DNA of 59,559 nt from Candidatus Eisenbacteria bacterium (GTDB taxonomy: Bacteria; Eisenbacteria; RBG-16-71-46; SZUA-252): positions 1-59,559 of the forward strand of contig VBOZ01000035.1 of NCBI GenBank assembly GCA_005893305.1, given 5' to 3'. The translations under genes were made by a program, and so were the position numbers. The notes beneath the pieces are model-generated. The model was not told the DNA's origin, did not search any database, and worked only from the letters and a program-made list of their open reading frames with translations. Below, in pieces: positions 25,032 to 36,399 of the stretch. The number at the start of each line of letters is the position of its first letter. The stretch's first letter is position 1.

Positions 25032-25844
25032 CTACTTGCCGCTGAACTTCGCGGGGCGCTTCTCCACGTAGGCGGTGAGTCCCTCCTTGGCGTCCTCGCT
25101 CGTGAAGAGCTGCTGCTGGAGCTCACGCTCGATCGCCAGGGACTCGCTGAACGAAACTTCGAGGCCGGATTGGACGGCGCGCTTGATGCGGCCCACGGCC
25201 TTCGAGGCCTTGGCGGGCGGGAGGAACTGCCGCGCGTACTCCATCACCTTCGCGTCGAAGCTCTCCGCCTCGAAGATGTGGTTCACGAGGCCCATCGCGT
25301 GTGCGTCCTCGAACGCGAACGTCGCGCCGGTCGCCATGAGCTCGATCGAACGGGCCTTGCCGATCAAGCGCGCGAGGCGCTGCGTGCCGCCGGTGCCGGG
25401 GAGCACGCCGAGCGTGACCTCGGGGAGGCCGATCTTTCCCGCGTTCTTCTTGGCGAGCCGGATATCCGCAGCCATCGCGATCTCCAAGCCGCCGCCCACG
25501 CAGTGACCGTTGAGGGCCGCGATCACCAGCTTCGGCGTCTGCTCCAGGCGATTCAACGTCTCGTTCGCGTGGAGGCAGAAGAAGTACTTGAAGACCGGGT
25601 CCACGGTCTGGAGCATCTTGATGTTCGCGCCAGCGCAGAAGAACTTGTCTCCCGCGCCGCGCAGCAGGATGACGTGCACCTTCTCGTCGAAACGCGCCTT
25701 CAAGATCGCCTCGTCCAATGCGCGCATCATCTCGTAGGTGTACGTGTTGGCCGGCGGATCGTTCAGCTCGAGGACGGCGATGCCGCTCTCGACTCGGTAA
25801 CGGCAGAGGTCGCTCGACGGTGGCGACATGGTCTCGGGGGTCAC
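25032..25844 (-). CDS. Enoyl-CoA hydratase/isomerase (crotonase family) 1
   Basis: 270 residues. Oxyanion-hole and active-site regions are KFFCAGANIKML and ALNGHCVGGGLEIAMAADIRLA, with LPEVTLGVLPGTGGTQRL carrying the Glu and Gly residues typical of hydratases. The GTG at 25844 is selected because AAGGAGG lies 8 bases before it; ATG at 25874 or 25829 is possible. Third of the five operon genes in the acyl-CoA route after the dehydrogenase, aldehyde dehydrogenase and second hydratase. Confidence 0.88.
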   Translation of the reverse strand: MTPETMSPPSSDLCRYRVESGIAVLELNDPPANTYTYEMMRALDEAILKARFDEKVHVILLRGAGDKFFCAGANIKMLQTVDPVFKYFFCLHANETLNRLEQTPKLVIAALNGHCVGGGLEIAMAADIRLAKKNAGKIGLPEVTLGVLPGTGGTQRLARLIGKARSIELMATGATFAFEDAHAMGLVNHIFEAESFDAKVMEYARQFLPPAKASKAVGRIKRAVQSGLEVSFSESLAIERELQQQLFTSEDAKEGLTAYVEKRPAKFSGK

Positions 25845-25887
25845 GGGTGGTACCTCCTTGCGTGTCGGGGTCATATCGGTCGTAGGG

Positions 25888-26676
25888 TCAACGCCCCTCG
25901 AATCGGGGCTCGCGCTTGGCGAGAAAGGCGGCGAATCCCTCGCGGGCATCCGAGGTGTTCCAGCATGTCTCCTGGGCCTCGATCTCCCGCGCGAGAGCTT
26001 GCTCGAGAGTATACCCGAGCGATCTACGGACGGAGCGCTTGATTTCGCCGATCGCGACCGCGGGTCCCCGCGCGAGGCGCTCGGCGAAGGCCAGCGTCTC
26101 GCGCATCAGCATGTCGGCCGGAAGCACCCGGCTCACGATCCCCAGGCGGTGCGCCTCCGAGGCTTCGATCAAGTCTCCGGTCCACATGGCCTCGAGCGCG
26201 CGGGAGGTCCCGATCATGCGCGGGAGCGCATGAAGCGCGCCCCAATCCGGGTGGAGGCCGATCCGGACGAAGCTCTGACCGAATTTGGCGTTCTCCGAGG
26301 CCCAGCGCACATCGCAGGCGAGCGCGAGGCTCATCCCGCCGCCCGCGGCCGCGCCGTTCACTGCGGCGATCACCGGCTTGTCGATCGCCTGGAGGGCGAG
26401 CGCGATCTCGCGTCCCGAGTCGACGAGCGCGCGAAAGTCCTCGAAGCGCCCGCCTTTCGACATGACCTCCTGCATGAACGTGATGTCGCCCCCGGCAGAG
26501 AAGGCCCGGCCCGCGCCCGTGATGACGATCGCGTGCACCCCCGAGAGGCCCGCCGCGCCCTCGACCGCGCCGCGCAGCTCGCGGCTCATCTCGACCGTGA
26601 GCGCGTTCAGGGAATCGGGGCGTTGGAGGGTGATGAGAGCGGTGGGGCCCTTCCGCTCGACGAGGATCTCCGACAA
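25888..26676 (-). CDS. Enoyl-CoA hydratase/isomerase (crotonase family) 2, PaaG-like
   Basis: 262 residues: RPDSLNALTVEMSREL, GRAFSAGGDITFMQEV and AVNGAAAGGGMSLALACDVRWA give the CoA-binding and oxyanion regions. FVRIGLHPDWGALHALPRMIG has Asp where classical hydratases carry the second catalytic Glu, which is common in PaaG-like isomerases. It starts 5 bases after the aldehyde dehydrogenase stop. Exact substrate not visible. Confidence 0.85.
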   Translation of the reverse strand: MSEILVERKGPTALITLQRPDSLNALTVEMSRELRGAVEGAAGLSGVHAIVITGAGRAFSAGGDITFMQEVMSKGGRFEDFRALVDSGREIALALQAIDKPVIAAVNGAAAGGGMSLALACDVRWASENAKFGQSFVRIGLHPDWGALHALPRMIGTSRALEAMWTGDLIEASEAHRLGIVSRVLPADMLMRETLAFAERLARGPAVAIGEIKRSVRRSLGYTLEQALAREIEAQETCWNTSDAREGFAAFLAKREPRFEGR

Positions 26677-26681
26677 GGCTT

Positions 26682-28160
26682 CTAGCTCAAGTCGACCCAG
26701 ACGCTCTTGGTCTGGGTGTAGAAGTCGAGCCCGGCCATCCCCGACTCGCGGCCGAAGCCGGAGGCTTTGTAGCCGCCGTACGGCGAGGCGGCGTCGTAGA
26801 GATTGAAGGTGTTGATCCAGACGGTCCCCGCGTGGAGGGCGCGCGCGGCGCGGTGGGCCTTCTTGATGTCGCGGGTCCAGACGGCCGCGGCGAGCCCGTA
26901 GGCGGAGTCGTTCGCCTGCGCGATCGCCGAATCGAAATCGTCGAACTCGATCACGGAGAGGACCGGCCCGAAGATCTCCTCGCGGGCGATCGTCATCGAA
27001 TTACGGACGCCGTCGAAGATCGTCGGCTTCCAGAAATAACCCCGACCGTCGCCGATCTTGGCCGGCTCCCCGCCCAGCACGAGCTTCGCCCCTTCCTTCT
27101 TTCCGATCTCGACGTAACGTCCGATCTTGTCGATCTGGGTCTGGGACACCTGGGCCCCGAGCCGCGTCTTCGGATCCAGCGGGTCGCCCTGCACGAGCTT
27201 CTGGGAGCGCTCGACGACCTTCTCGAGGAGGGCTTGGTGTACGTCCTTCGCGACGAAGAGGCGCGAGCCGGCGGTGCAGACCTCGCCCTTGTTGTAGAAG
27301 ATCGCGCTCATCGCGCCGCGACCGGCGGCCTCGAGGTCGGCGTCGTCGAACACGATGTTGGGCGACTTTCCGCCCAGCTCGAGGGAGACCTTCTTCAGCG
27401 TCTTCGCAGCGTTCTGCATGATGAGCTGGCCGGTGGTGGTCTCGCCGGTAAAGGCGATCCCCGCGACACCGGTATGCGCGACGAGGGCGGCGCCCGCGGT
27501 GGGGCCGAACCCGGGAACGACGTTCAGGACCCCGGGCGGAAGACCGGCTTCGAGCGCGAGCTCTCCCAGACGCAACGCTGTCAGCGGCGTCTCCTCGGCG
27601 GGCTTCAAGACGACGCAGTTGCCGGCGGCGAGCGCGGGCGCCACCTTCCGCGACGCGATCAGGAGCGGGAAATTCCAAGGGACGATGAGCCCCACGACGC
27701 CGAGCGGCTCGCGGAGGGTGTAGTTGAAGAAGGGGCCGCTCACCGGGATCGTGCTCCCCTCGAGCTTCGTGGCGGCGCCCGCGTTGTAGTAGAACACGTC
27801 GGCCGCGAGCGGGACGTCGATCTTGGTTGACTCGGTAATCGGCTTCCCGGTATCGAGCGTCTCGAGGCGGCCGACCTGCTCGACGTGCCTCATCAGGAGG
27901 TCGCCGAGGCGCCAGAGAATCTTCCCGCGATCGGCCGCGGACATCTTCCCCCACGGCCCGGCGAGCGCCTGCTTCGCGGCCTGAACCGCGAGGTCGATGT
28001 CGGCGGCGTCACCCTCGGCGATCTCGGCGATCGGCTCCGCCGTCGCCGGATTCAGCGTGCGGAAGCGCTTTCCCGAGACCGCCTCCCGCCACTCGGCGCC
28101 GATCAGGAGCTTGCCGCCGGACGCAAGCAGCGGGGCCGGCATCGTGTCGCTTGGATTCAA
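26682..28160 (-). CDS. NAD(P)-dependent aldehyde dehydrogenase
   Basis: 492 residues, full length for the family. Cofactor region IVPWNFPLLIA and FTGETTTGQLI; catalytic Glu in LELGGKSPNIV and nucleophile Cys in YNKGEVCTAGSRLFV; C-terminal YGLAAAVWTRD and GGYKASGFGRE as usual. The closest look is to phenylacetaldehyde/betaine-aldehyde dehydrogenases. The TTG start at 28160 has GGAGG 5 bases upstream; an ATG six codons on is the alternative. It feeds acids into the surrounding CoA pathway (inference). Confidence 0.9.
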   Translation of the reverse strand: MNPSDTMPAPLLASGGKLLIGAEWREAVSGKRFRTLNPATAEPIAEIAEGDAADIDLAVQAAKQALAGPWGKMSAADRGKILWRLGDLLMRHVEQVGRLETLDTGKPITESTKIDVPLAADVFYYNAGAATKLEGSTIPVSGPFFNYTLREPLGVVGLIVPWNFPLLIASRKVAPALAAGNCVVLKPAEETPLTALRLGELALEAGLPPGVLNVVPGFGPTAGAALVAHTGVAGIAFTGETTTGQLIMQNAAKTLKKVSLELGGKSPNIVFDDADLEAAGRGAMSAIFYNKGEVCTAGSRLFVAKDVHQALLEKVVERSQKLVQGDPLDPKTRLGAQVSQTQIDKIGRYVEIGKKEGAKLVLGGEPAKIGDGRGYFWKPTIFDGVRNSMTIAREEIFGPVLSVIEFDDFDSAIAQANDSAYGLAAAVWTRDIKKAHRAARALHAGTVWINTFNLYDAASPYGGYKASGFGRESGMAGLDFYTQTKSVWVDLS

Positions 28161-28173
28161 GAGATCCTCCGGG

Positions 28174-29034
28174 TCACTCCGGGTAGTCGTAGACGCCGCG
28201 GCCGACCTTGCGGCCCAGGCGCCCAGCCTTCACGTATTGCACGAGGAGCGGGGAAGGGCGGAACTTTTCGCCCAGGGTCCGCTGCAAATATTCCAGGATG
28301 CTGAGCCGCGTGTCCAGCCCGACGAGGTCGACCATCTCGAAGGGACCCATCGGGTGGTTGAGCCCGAGCTTAAGGGCTTTGTCGATGTCGCGGGCCGAAG
28401 CGACCCCCGACTCCAGCATCGCGAAGGCCTCGTTTCCGATCAGGGCGTTGATCCGTGACGTGACGAAGCCGGGGGACTCTCGCACGAGCACCGTTTCCTT
28501 CTTCATGGCGCGGGAGACCTCCTCCGCGATCGCCACCGTTTCATCGGTCGTCTCCAATCCCCGCACGAGCTCGATCAATCGCATGCGGTGGACCGGATTG
28601 AAGAAGTGCATGCCGAGGAATCGAGCGGGCCGGCCGCTCGTGGCCGCGAGCTCGGTGATGCTGAGCGACGACGTGTTCGTCGCGAGGACCGCGTCGGGCC
28701 CCAGATGCCGCGCGAGCTTCGCGTAGATGTCGGCCTTGAGCGCTACCGATTCCGGCGCCGCTTCCACGACGAGGTCGGATCCCTTCGCCGCGTCCGGCGT
28801 CTTGGCCCACGCGAGCCGCGCCGTCGCCGCTGAGGCCGCGGCCGCATCGATCTCGCCCTTCTCCTGCGCGCGCGCCAGGATCTTCGCGACCTCTTCCCGG
28901 GCCGACTGGGTCGCATTCTCGTCCGGCTCGATCACCCGCGTCTCGTATCCCGATCGTGCGGAGGCGAGGGCGATTCCGCGCCCCATGATCCCCGCGCCAA
29001 TGACCGTCACCACCGAGACCTGCGATCTTGCCAT
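28174..29034 (-). CDS. 3-hydroxyacyl-CoA (3-hydroxybutyryl-CoA) dehydrogenase
   Basis: 286 residues. NAD-binding motif VIGAGIMGRGIALASARSGYE near the N-terminus, ATNTSSLSITELA, then the signature FLGMHFFNPVHRMRLIELVRG containing the catalytic His-Glu pair, and LNHPMGPFEMVDLVGLD in the C-terminal helical domain. It oxidises (S)-3-hydroxyacyl-CoA. First gene of the minus-strand acyl-CoA operon (28174-24215), which has hydratases and a CoA transferase but no thiolase in the window. Confidence 0.92.
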   Translation of the reverse strand: MARSQVSVVTVIGAGIMGRGIALASARSGYETRVIEPDENATQSAREEVAKILARAQEKGEIDAAAASAATARLAWAKTPDAAKGSDLVVEAAPESVALKADIYAKLARHLGPDAVLATNTSSLSITELAATSGRPARFLGMHFFNPVHRMRLIELVRGLETTDETVAIAEEVSRAMKKETVLVRESPGFVTSRINALIGNEAFAMLESGVASARDIDKALKLGLNHPMGPFEMVDLVGLDTRLSILEYLQRTLGEKFRPSPLLVQYVKAGRLGRKVGRGVYDYPE

Positions 29035-29096
29035 TCCGCTGCCCTCCGCGTCTTGACCGGGGCAGGCCCTCGCGCCCCAGAATCCCCTAGGGTATC

Positions 29097-29495
29097 ATGT
29101 CCCGAATGGCACTAACGCTGGCTCGCTGCATCTTGGCTGCGCTCCTGATCGCGGCCCATGTCCCCCTCCAGGCGCCCCGGGCAACGGCCCAGGGCCACGG
29201 CGGGCCGATGGCCTGCTGCGCTCCCAAGTCCTGCTGTATGGCGGGTCACGTCTGCACGATGGGCGGTGGGTGCTGGGGCGCCGACGCGACCCGGAGCGGG
29301 TCCGGACCCTGGATGATCGCGGGCGGCTGCCAAGACCAAACGGCGCAGGTCACGCCGGTTCAGCTCGATCCCACGGTGACGGCCCAGGTCATTGGCCTGG
29401 CGCCCGCTTCCTTCACGCGTCGCGCGTTTCCGGGTTTTGATGCGCGCGGCATCTCCCTCGTAGCCCGGCCTCTGGTTCCTCCTCCTCGCGCCTAG
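29097..29495 (+). CDS. Small secreted Cys-rich protein
   Basis: 132 residues. Signal peptide about residues 1-31 (LARCILAALLIAAHVPL...ATA), then QGHGGPMACCAPKSCCMAGHVCTMGGGCWGAD: seven Cys, two His and three Met within about 30 residues, a plausible soft-metal site. The C-terminal part is plain. A second ATG at 29106 is possible. Not a family I can name. It lies 71 bases before an outer-membrane protein gene on the same strand, so the two may work together in metal handling. Confidence 0.6.
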   Translation: MSRMALTLARCILAALLIAAHVPLQAPRATAQGHGGPMACCAPKSCCMAGHVCTMGGGCWGADATRSGSGPWMIAGGCQDQTAQVTPVQLDPTVTAQVIGLAPASFTRRAFPGFDARGISLVARPLVPPPRA

Positions 29496-29565
29496 CGCGG
29501 CCTCCGCTTCGTTTCAAACTCGGAACACCGGCACCACGTTCATCACTCCAAGGAGGAATCACGCC

Positions 29566-30534
29566 ATGTATCGGCGCCTGATGTTGCTTTGTGCCGCCGC
29601 GCTCGCGTTCGCGCTCCCCGCGGCCGCGCTCGCGAGCTGCGGCGCGGAGAATTGCCCGCTCGACCACGCGAGTAGGTGGTCGGAGGCGCCATTCTCATTT
29701 GACGTCTCGTATCAGTACATCGATCAGAACCAGCCTCGTGTCGGGAACGACGATGCTTCCGTGGGAGCGCTCCCTCGCCATCACGACGAGATCCGCACCT
29801 TGAACCGCGCCACGACCGGGCGGGCGTCGTACCGCTTCGCCGGCGCCTGGTCGGTTTCGGCGGCGCTCCCGTACATCGAGCGATTTCACGCGCACATCCA
29901 CAACCACCTGGGCGCCCCCGAGTACGAGCGCTGGGAGTACAACGGGATCGGCGATCTGGAGGTCGACGGGCTGCGCGCGTTTGGAGGCGGCGAAGGCCGG
30001 AGCCGCTACTTCGCCACGGCCGGCGTCAAGATGCCGACCGGCGTCACGGACGTCCGGAACGAGGCGGGGGATCAGCCGGAGCCGGCGGCGAGGCCGGGTT
30101 CCGGCTCATGGGATTTCCTCGTCGGTGCCGGGTCCGAGTGGCGCGTGGGCGGGACGCGGGCCGACGACTCGGGGAGTATCCCGCTTCGGCTGAGCGTCAC
30201 GGGCCGGTTGAACGGCCGCGGAACCGAGGAATACCGCATCGGCTCCCAGGTGCAGGCCCACCTGGCGAGCGAGCTTCCGATCGGGCGGACCGTCGCGGTG
30301 CTCGGGCAGGCCAACTTCCGCGTTAAAGGGAAGGACGATGTGGGCGCGAGCGGTTTGGAGGAGGAGGACACCGGGGGCTCGTGGCTCTATCTATCTCCGG
30401 GGCTCCGCGTCTCGACAGGCTCGCGCGCGTCGATCTATGGGCTCGTGCAGATTCCGGTCTATCAGCGCGTGAACGGAATCCAGCTCGTCTCCGATGCGAA
30501 TCTGTACCTGGGAGTGACCGGAGGGATTTTCTAG
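29566..30534 (+). CDS. Outer-membrane barrel protein, MetA/phenol-pathway transporter-like
   Basis: 322 residues. Signal peptide MYRRLMLLCAAALAFALPAAALA, mature start SCGAENCPLDHASRW with two Cys. The barrel strands are visible (FDVSYQYID, GRASYRFAGAWSVSAALPYIERFH, YNGIGDLEVDGLRAFG, SRYFATAGVKMPTGV, LSVTGRLNG), and the chain ends LYLGVTGGIF with terminal Phe. This resembles the transporter family annotated MetA-pathway of phenol degradation. A purine-rich AAGGAGG Shine-Dalgarno precedes the ATG. Confidence 0.7.
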   Translation: MYRRLMLLCAAALAFALPAAALASCGAENCPLDHASRWSEAPFSFDVSYQYIDQNQPRVGNDDASVGALPRHHDEIRTLNRATTGRASYRFAGAWSVSAALPYIERFHAHIHNHLGAPEYERWEYNGIGDLEVDGLRAFGGGEGRSRYFATAGVKMPTGVTDVRNEAGDQPEPAARPGSGSWDFLVGAGSEWRVGGTRADDSGSIPLRLSVTGRLNGRGTEEYRIGSQVQAHLASELPIGRTVAVLGQANFRVKGKDDVGASGLEEEDTGGSWLYLSPGLRVSTGSRASIYGLVQIPVYQRVNGIQLVSDANLYLGVTGGIF

Positions 30535-30611
30535 CTCTTCGCGGTGCGGCGCCGGCGCTCGCATCTTGGGCGCCGGCGTCCGAGCGACACGCGCGAAAAC
30601 GGGCCGGCCCT

Positions 30612-31178
30612 CTACGCCTTCGGCAGCGTGACGCCCTTCTGCCCCTGGTACTTTCCGCCCCGATCCTTGTAAGAAATTTTGCAGACCTCATCGGATTCGA
30701 AGAAGATCATTTGCGCGGCGCCCTCGTTTGCATAGATCTTCGCGGGCAGCGGCGTCGTATTGGAGAACTCCAAGGTCACGTGACCTTCCCACTCCGGCTC
30801 CAAGGGCGTTACGTTCAATATGATCCCACAACGCGCGTAAGTGCTTTTGCCCAAACAAATTACGAGCACGCTTCTTGGAATGCGGAAGTATTCGACCGTG
30901 CGCGCGAGGGCGAAGGAGTTCGGCGGGATGATGCACACGTCGGCGTGGACATCGACGAAGCTCTTCTCGTCGAACTTCTTGGGATCGACGACAGTCGAGT
31001 TGATGTTGGTGAAGACCTTGAACTCGCCGGCGCATCGCACGTCGTAGCCGTAGCTCGAGGTGCCGTAGGAGACGATCCGTTTATCGTCCGCGCCCCGGAC
31101 CTGAGTGGGCTCGAACGGCTCGATCATTCTCTTCTCGGCGGCCATCCGGCAGATCCAGTTGTCGGACTTGATACTCAT
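30612..31178 (-). CDS. dcd: dCTP deaminase
   Basis: 188 residues from [24 protein letters not shown], the normal N-terminus of Dcd; the ATG at 31178 is used rather than the upstream extension. Active-site and trimer segments [75 protein letters not shown] are essentially full length. It converts dCTP to dUTP for thymidylate synthesis. It is convergent with 29566-30534 and divergent from miaB. Confidence 0.95.
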   Translation of the reverse strand: MSIKSDNWICRMAAEKRMIEPFEPTQVRGADDKRIVSYGTSSYGYDVRCAGEFKVFTNINSTVVDPKKFDEKSFVDVHADVCIIPPNSFALARTVEYFRIPRSVLVICLGKSTYARCGIILNVTPLEPEWEGHVTLEFSNTTPLPAKIYANEGAAQMIFFESDEVCKISYKDRGGKYQGQKGVTLPKA

Positions 31179-31246
31179 GATGGCGGCGATAGTAGCAGAT
31201 CGAACCCCTTCCGCGCTCCGAGGCCCGGCCAGTATAATCACCCGCC

Positions 31247-32577
<1,331 letters not shown>

Positions 32578-32581
<4 letters not shown>

Positions 32582-35500
32582 AGACCGGCGTTGTTTTCTT
32601 CGCCGCGCTCGGTCTTGCGGTAGCCCTCCCGGCGCAGGCCGCGGTGGTGACCGCGCCCGGACTCCATTACACGATCGACGTTCGGCTCGACACCGGGCGT
32701 AACCGGCTCGACGGCTGGACCACGATCCGGTATCGAAGCGGCGCCGACAGCGCCCTCCCCGCGATTCATTTCCACGCCTATCCCAACGCGTTCTCGGGCC
32801 CGCGGACGATCTACGCGCGGGAGGGGGAACGCCAGGCGGAGAAATACGACATCCGCTTCGCGCGACCTTCCGAGCGCGGCTGGATGACGATCGACTCGGT
32901 CACCGCCGACGGCGCTCCGGCGCGGATCGTCATGAACGAGACGCTCGCGCGCGTCGATCTCCCTCATCCGCTCGCTCCCGGCGACTCCGTCGCGCTCCGG
33001 CTCCACTTCACGGTTCAGATCCCCAAGCAATTCGACCGCTTCGGCCACACCGGAAACGCGTACTCGATCGCCCAGTGGTACCCCAAGGTCGTGGTCTACG
33101 ACGACCTGGGGTGGCACCTGGACCCGTTCCACTTCATGTCGGAGTTCTACGGCGAGTACGCGACGTACGACGTCACGGTCACGCTGCCGGATCGCCTCTG
33201 GGTCGGCGCCACCGGTGTTCCTTGCGGAGCCGAGGGCGGCGACAACGAAATCCCGCGATTCCCGGCCGAAACGCCTCGCGACAGCGTCACGGTGTCGATG
33301 GGGGTAGTGCTCGCGGATTCGTTGGCAGGCCGGTGGCCCGCGGGGACGCTGGACGTGGAAACAGATCTCGAGCTGCCGCACGGCTCGCCGCCGGTCACGA
33401 TCGCGGTGCCGCGCCAAGGACACGCGACGCTCCGGGTTCCGCGGGGCTCGCCGGTCCACTACTCGTATCATTGGAAAGACGCGAAGGGGGTCGCTCTCGA
33501 GGAAGCCGACGCGGCGGGGAGACCGGGGCCCCTTCGACTGATCCTCGCGGCCCGCGACCTCGCGGTCCAAGACACGCTTCGCGCGCTCGCGGCGAAAGCC
33601 GGACCGCGCGACACGATCCTCCCTTCGCTCAAGACGCTCCGGTTCCGGGCGGAGCGCGTTCACGACTTTGCCTGGGTCGCGTGTCCCGACTACGTGGGGA
33701 GCGACACGACGTGGGCCGGCATCGAGGTCAGCGCGCTCGTGTTCCGGGAGGACGCCGCGAAGTGGCGCGAGATCAAGGCCCAGACGGTCGACGCGCTGCG
33801 GCACCACACGAGAGTCGTGGGGCCCTACGTGTGGCCCCGATTCACCGCGACGGAGGCCTTCTGCGGCGGGGGCGCGATGGAGTACCCGATGCTGGTCATG
33901 GACGAGCCGGCCATGAACTCGGGGCTCGTCCGCAGTCTGGACGACACGAACGCGCACGAGGTGGGGCACGAATGGTTCTACGGCATGCTCGGCAGTGACG
34001 AGCGCGCTCACCCGTGGATGGACGAGGGTTTCACGCAGTACATCGAGCACGACTACACCGATGCCAAGTATCCCCACGGTCTGTTCCGTCATGTCGATCG
34101 GTTCCCGTGGGTGGGCCGGATCTCGGCCTTGGATTTGGACGAGCAGTCCTACCTCGCGCGTGCTTGGGCCAGGGACGAGCGGCCCATCGCGACGCCCGCG
34201 GACGGACATCCCGGCTATCCCACGTACGGAGTGGCCGCTTATTCCAAGCCGGCGAGCATGCTCCACACGCTACGCGGGATGGTCGGCGATTCGCTCTTCA
34301 CGGAGTTCCTCCACCTCTACTATCGACGCAATCTTCTGCGCCATCCGCGGCCGCCGGACGTCATCCGCGCCGCCGACGGCGCGACGGGGCAGGACCTGGC
34401 GCCGTTTTTCCGCTCGTGGGTCGAGACGATCGATCGCCCGAGCTTCGCGCTTGGCGCGATCCGCCGGGAGCGGGCGGGAGCGGACTATCGAACTTCGGTC
34501 GTCGTGGTCCGGAAGGAGGCGATGGTTCTGCCGGTGACCGTAGAGGCAACGTTCGCCGACGGAACGCGGCAGGAGCGCCGCATCCTGGCGCGGGACCGTA
34601 GGACGCCGGCGGTTTTTGAGAGCCGGTCGCCGCTCCGAAGCGCGCGGCTCGATCCGCGCCACGAGATCATCGAGATGGACCGGCTCGACAACGGCAGCGG
34701 CACGCTCCCGCCGATGCGATTTCATTTCCTCACGGGGTTCCCGTCCGCGGAAGCAATCGGGGTCTCGTATGGGCCCACGATCTGGCACGGGGACGAGGAG
34801 GGGCTTCGCTTGGGCGGCTGGATGGACGGGCGCTATCTGCCTTCAGGGGACTTCCCATGCGGAATCTATGGTTTCGATGGCGGGCTCTCGTACGGCGCGC
34901 GAGACGGCTCGGTCGCCTACCGTGCCGGCCTTTGGGGACGAGCCGGCGTCCTGGGAGCACGGAGCCGTCTTCGGACGCTCATCGCCCGCGATGAGGGGCT
35001 CTTCCGGGCGGGTCTGCACGCGGAGAACACCGCGATGGCGCCGGCGCGGCGCCACCCGTACCGGTCGTGGAAGCTGTCGGCCGAGTACCGCGATCGAAGC
35101 GAGTTGAGGGCCGTGGACCCACAATACTGGTCGAGTGGAAAAACGTGGAACGGGGGGCTGGCGCTCGGCCTCGAGACGATCGGACCGCGGCACAGCGAAA
35201 GTGTTCAGATCGAGTATCGACGCGGAATTTCAGTGGGCGCCGATCAGCATCACCCTCTGTCGACCTGGAACTACAACTGGCTTCGGCTGACCGCGAACCA
35301 GAACCTGAGCCCGCTCCCCGGTGGGCTCAAGGCGTCGTGGAGGATCGCGGCCGGCACCGCCTTCAACCAAGCGCCAAGCGAGCTTCAGTTCGACATCGCC
35401 GAGGAGAGCCGGCTCGACGCGCTCGATCGCTTCTACGCCAACGATCGAGGCCCGCTCCGCGAGTCCGACCACTTCCTCGTTCCGGGAGGCGGTGGGGCGC

Positions 35501-35788
35501 GCGGCTACTCGGGCCGGGCAATCCTAGGGAAGCGCCTCCTCGCCGCCACCCTCGAGATCGAGCACGCGGAGTACCCCGTGTACCTGTTCAGCGACGCAGG
35601 CCGGGTGGAAGGTCCCATCGCTTCGCCCGCTGGTCGGGCGCACTCTGGCCGACGCCGGCGTGGGCGTCCGATACGGGCCGATCGACGTGGCGTTTCCTGT
35701 CTGGGTCGGCAGCCCCGCATCCGAGGAGAGTTCCTGGCATGTCCGGTGGCGATTCTCGGTCGGGACGGTCCATCTCCCCACGCCGTAG
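32578..35788 (+). CDS. M1 metallopeptidase fused to a C-terminal Omp85-like beta-barrel (one-base frameshift near the end)
   Basis: About 1070 residues. A likely CTG start at 32578 overlaps the miaB stop (CTGA) and has GGAGG 10 bases before it; it gives a clear signal peptide, (M)KTGVVFFAALGLAVALPAQA. The M1 domain covers about residues 25-560 with H-E-V-G-H-E-W-F (residue about 460) and the distal Glu in MDEGFTQ. From about residue 700 to the end the chain is a barrel, with VPGGGGARGYSGRAILG resembling the Omp85 RGY/RGF loop. At 35603-35605 one extra G breaks the frame: skipping it turns DAGR into WKVPSLRPLVGRTLADAG and runs on to a stop at 35788. The product would be a peptidase anchored on the outer membrane. 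Confidence 0.78.
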
Positions 35789-35880
35789 CCATTCGCGGAT
35801 CGATGTGATACCCCTAGATGCCGGTCGGGTTAGGGTTGCCGGTCCGGGCTACGTCGAGCTCTCGGATGGAGCTGGCATCG

Positions 35881-36336
35881 ATGAGATGGATCTTCTCCAC
35901 CACGGGCACATTCTGGCAGGTCCCGCTCCGGCTTTGCCTCGCGTACGTTTTCTGGATGCACGGTGCGCAGAAGGTCCTCGGGATGTACCACGGTCCGGGT
36001 CTCCATGGATTCGTCGGGTACCTCGCTGGGTCCGGCGTGCCCGCCTCCCTTGCCTACCTCGCGGCCTTTTCGGAGTTCCTCGGGGCATTTGGGATGCTGT
36101 TCGGCTTCCTCACGCGGATCGCGGCGCTCGGCCTCATGGCCAACATGGCCTACGCAACCGTTGCCGTCCACGCGAAGTGGGGCTTCTTCATGAATTGGGG
36201 CGGCGACCCGACGCGGGGGCACGGATACGAATACCCAATGACCCTGTTCTGCATGGCGCTGGCGCTTTTCATCGGCGGCGGCGGCAACCTTTCCATCGAT
36301 CGGATGATCGCACCCAAAGAGAAGCGCCCAGGTTGA
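35881..36336 (+). CDS. DoxX-family membrane protein
   Basis: 151 residues from MRWIFSTTGTFWQVPL. Four membrane helices; the segment LRLCLAYVFWMHGAQKVLG is the DoxX signature (R...G..F...G..K), followed by SLAYLAAFSEFLGAFGMLFGF and the RIAALGLMANMAYA helix. The ATG at 35881 has GGAG 9 bases before it; 35866 or 35818 are alternatives. DoxX proteins are membrane partners of redox and thiosulfate/sulfide or oxidative-stress systems. It lies 63 bases before the selenoprotein gene, which may be meaningful. Confidence 0.82.
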   Translation: MRWIFSTTGTFWQVPLRLCLAYVFWMHGAQKVLGMYHGPGLHGFVGYLAGSGVPASLAYLAAFSEFLGAFGMLFGFLTRIAALGLMANMAYATVAVHAKWGFFMNWGGDPTRGHGYEYPMTLFCMALALFIGGGGNLSIDRMIAPKEKRPG

Positions 36337-36399
36337 CAGGTCGCGGGGACGGGCGGAGAATCGATTCGTCCCCACCACCCATTCCCCACGAGGTGCCCC

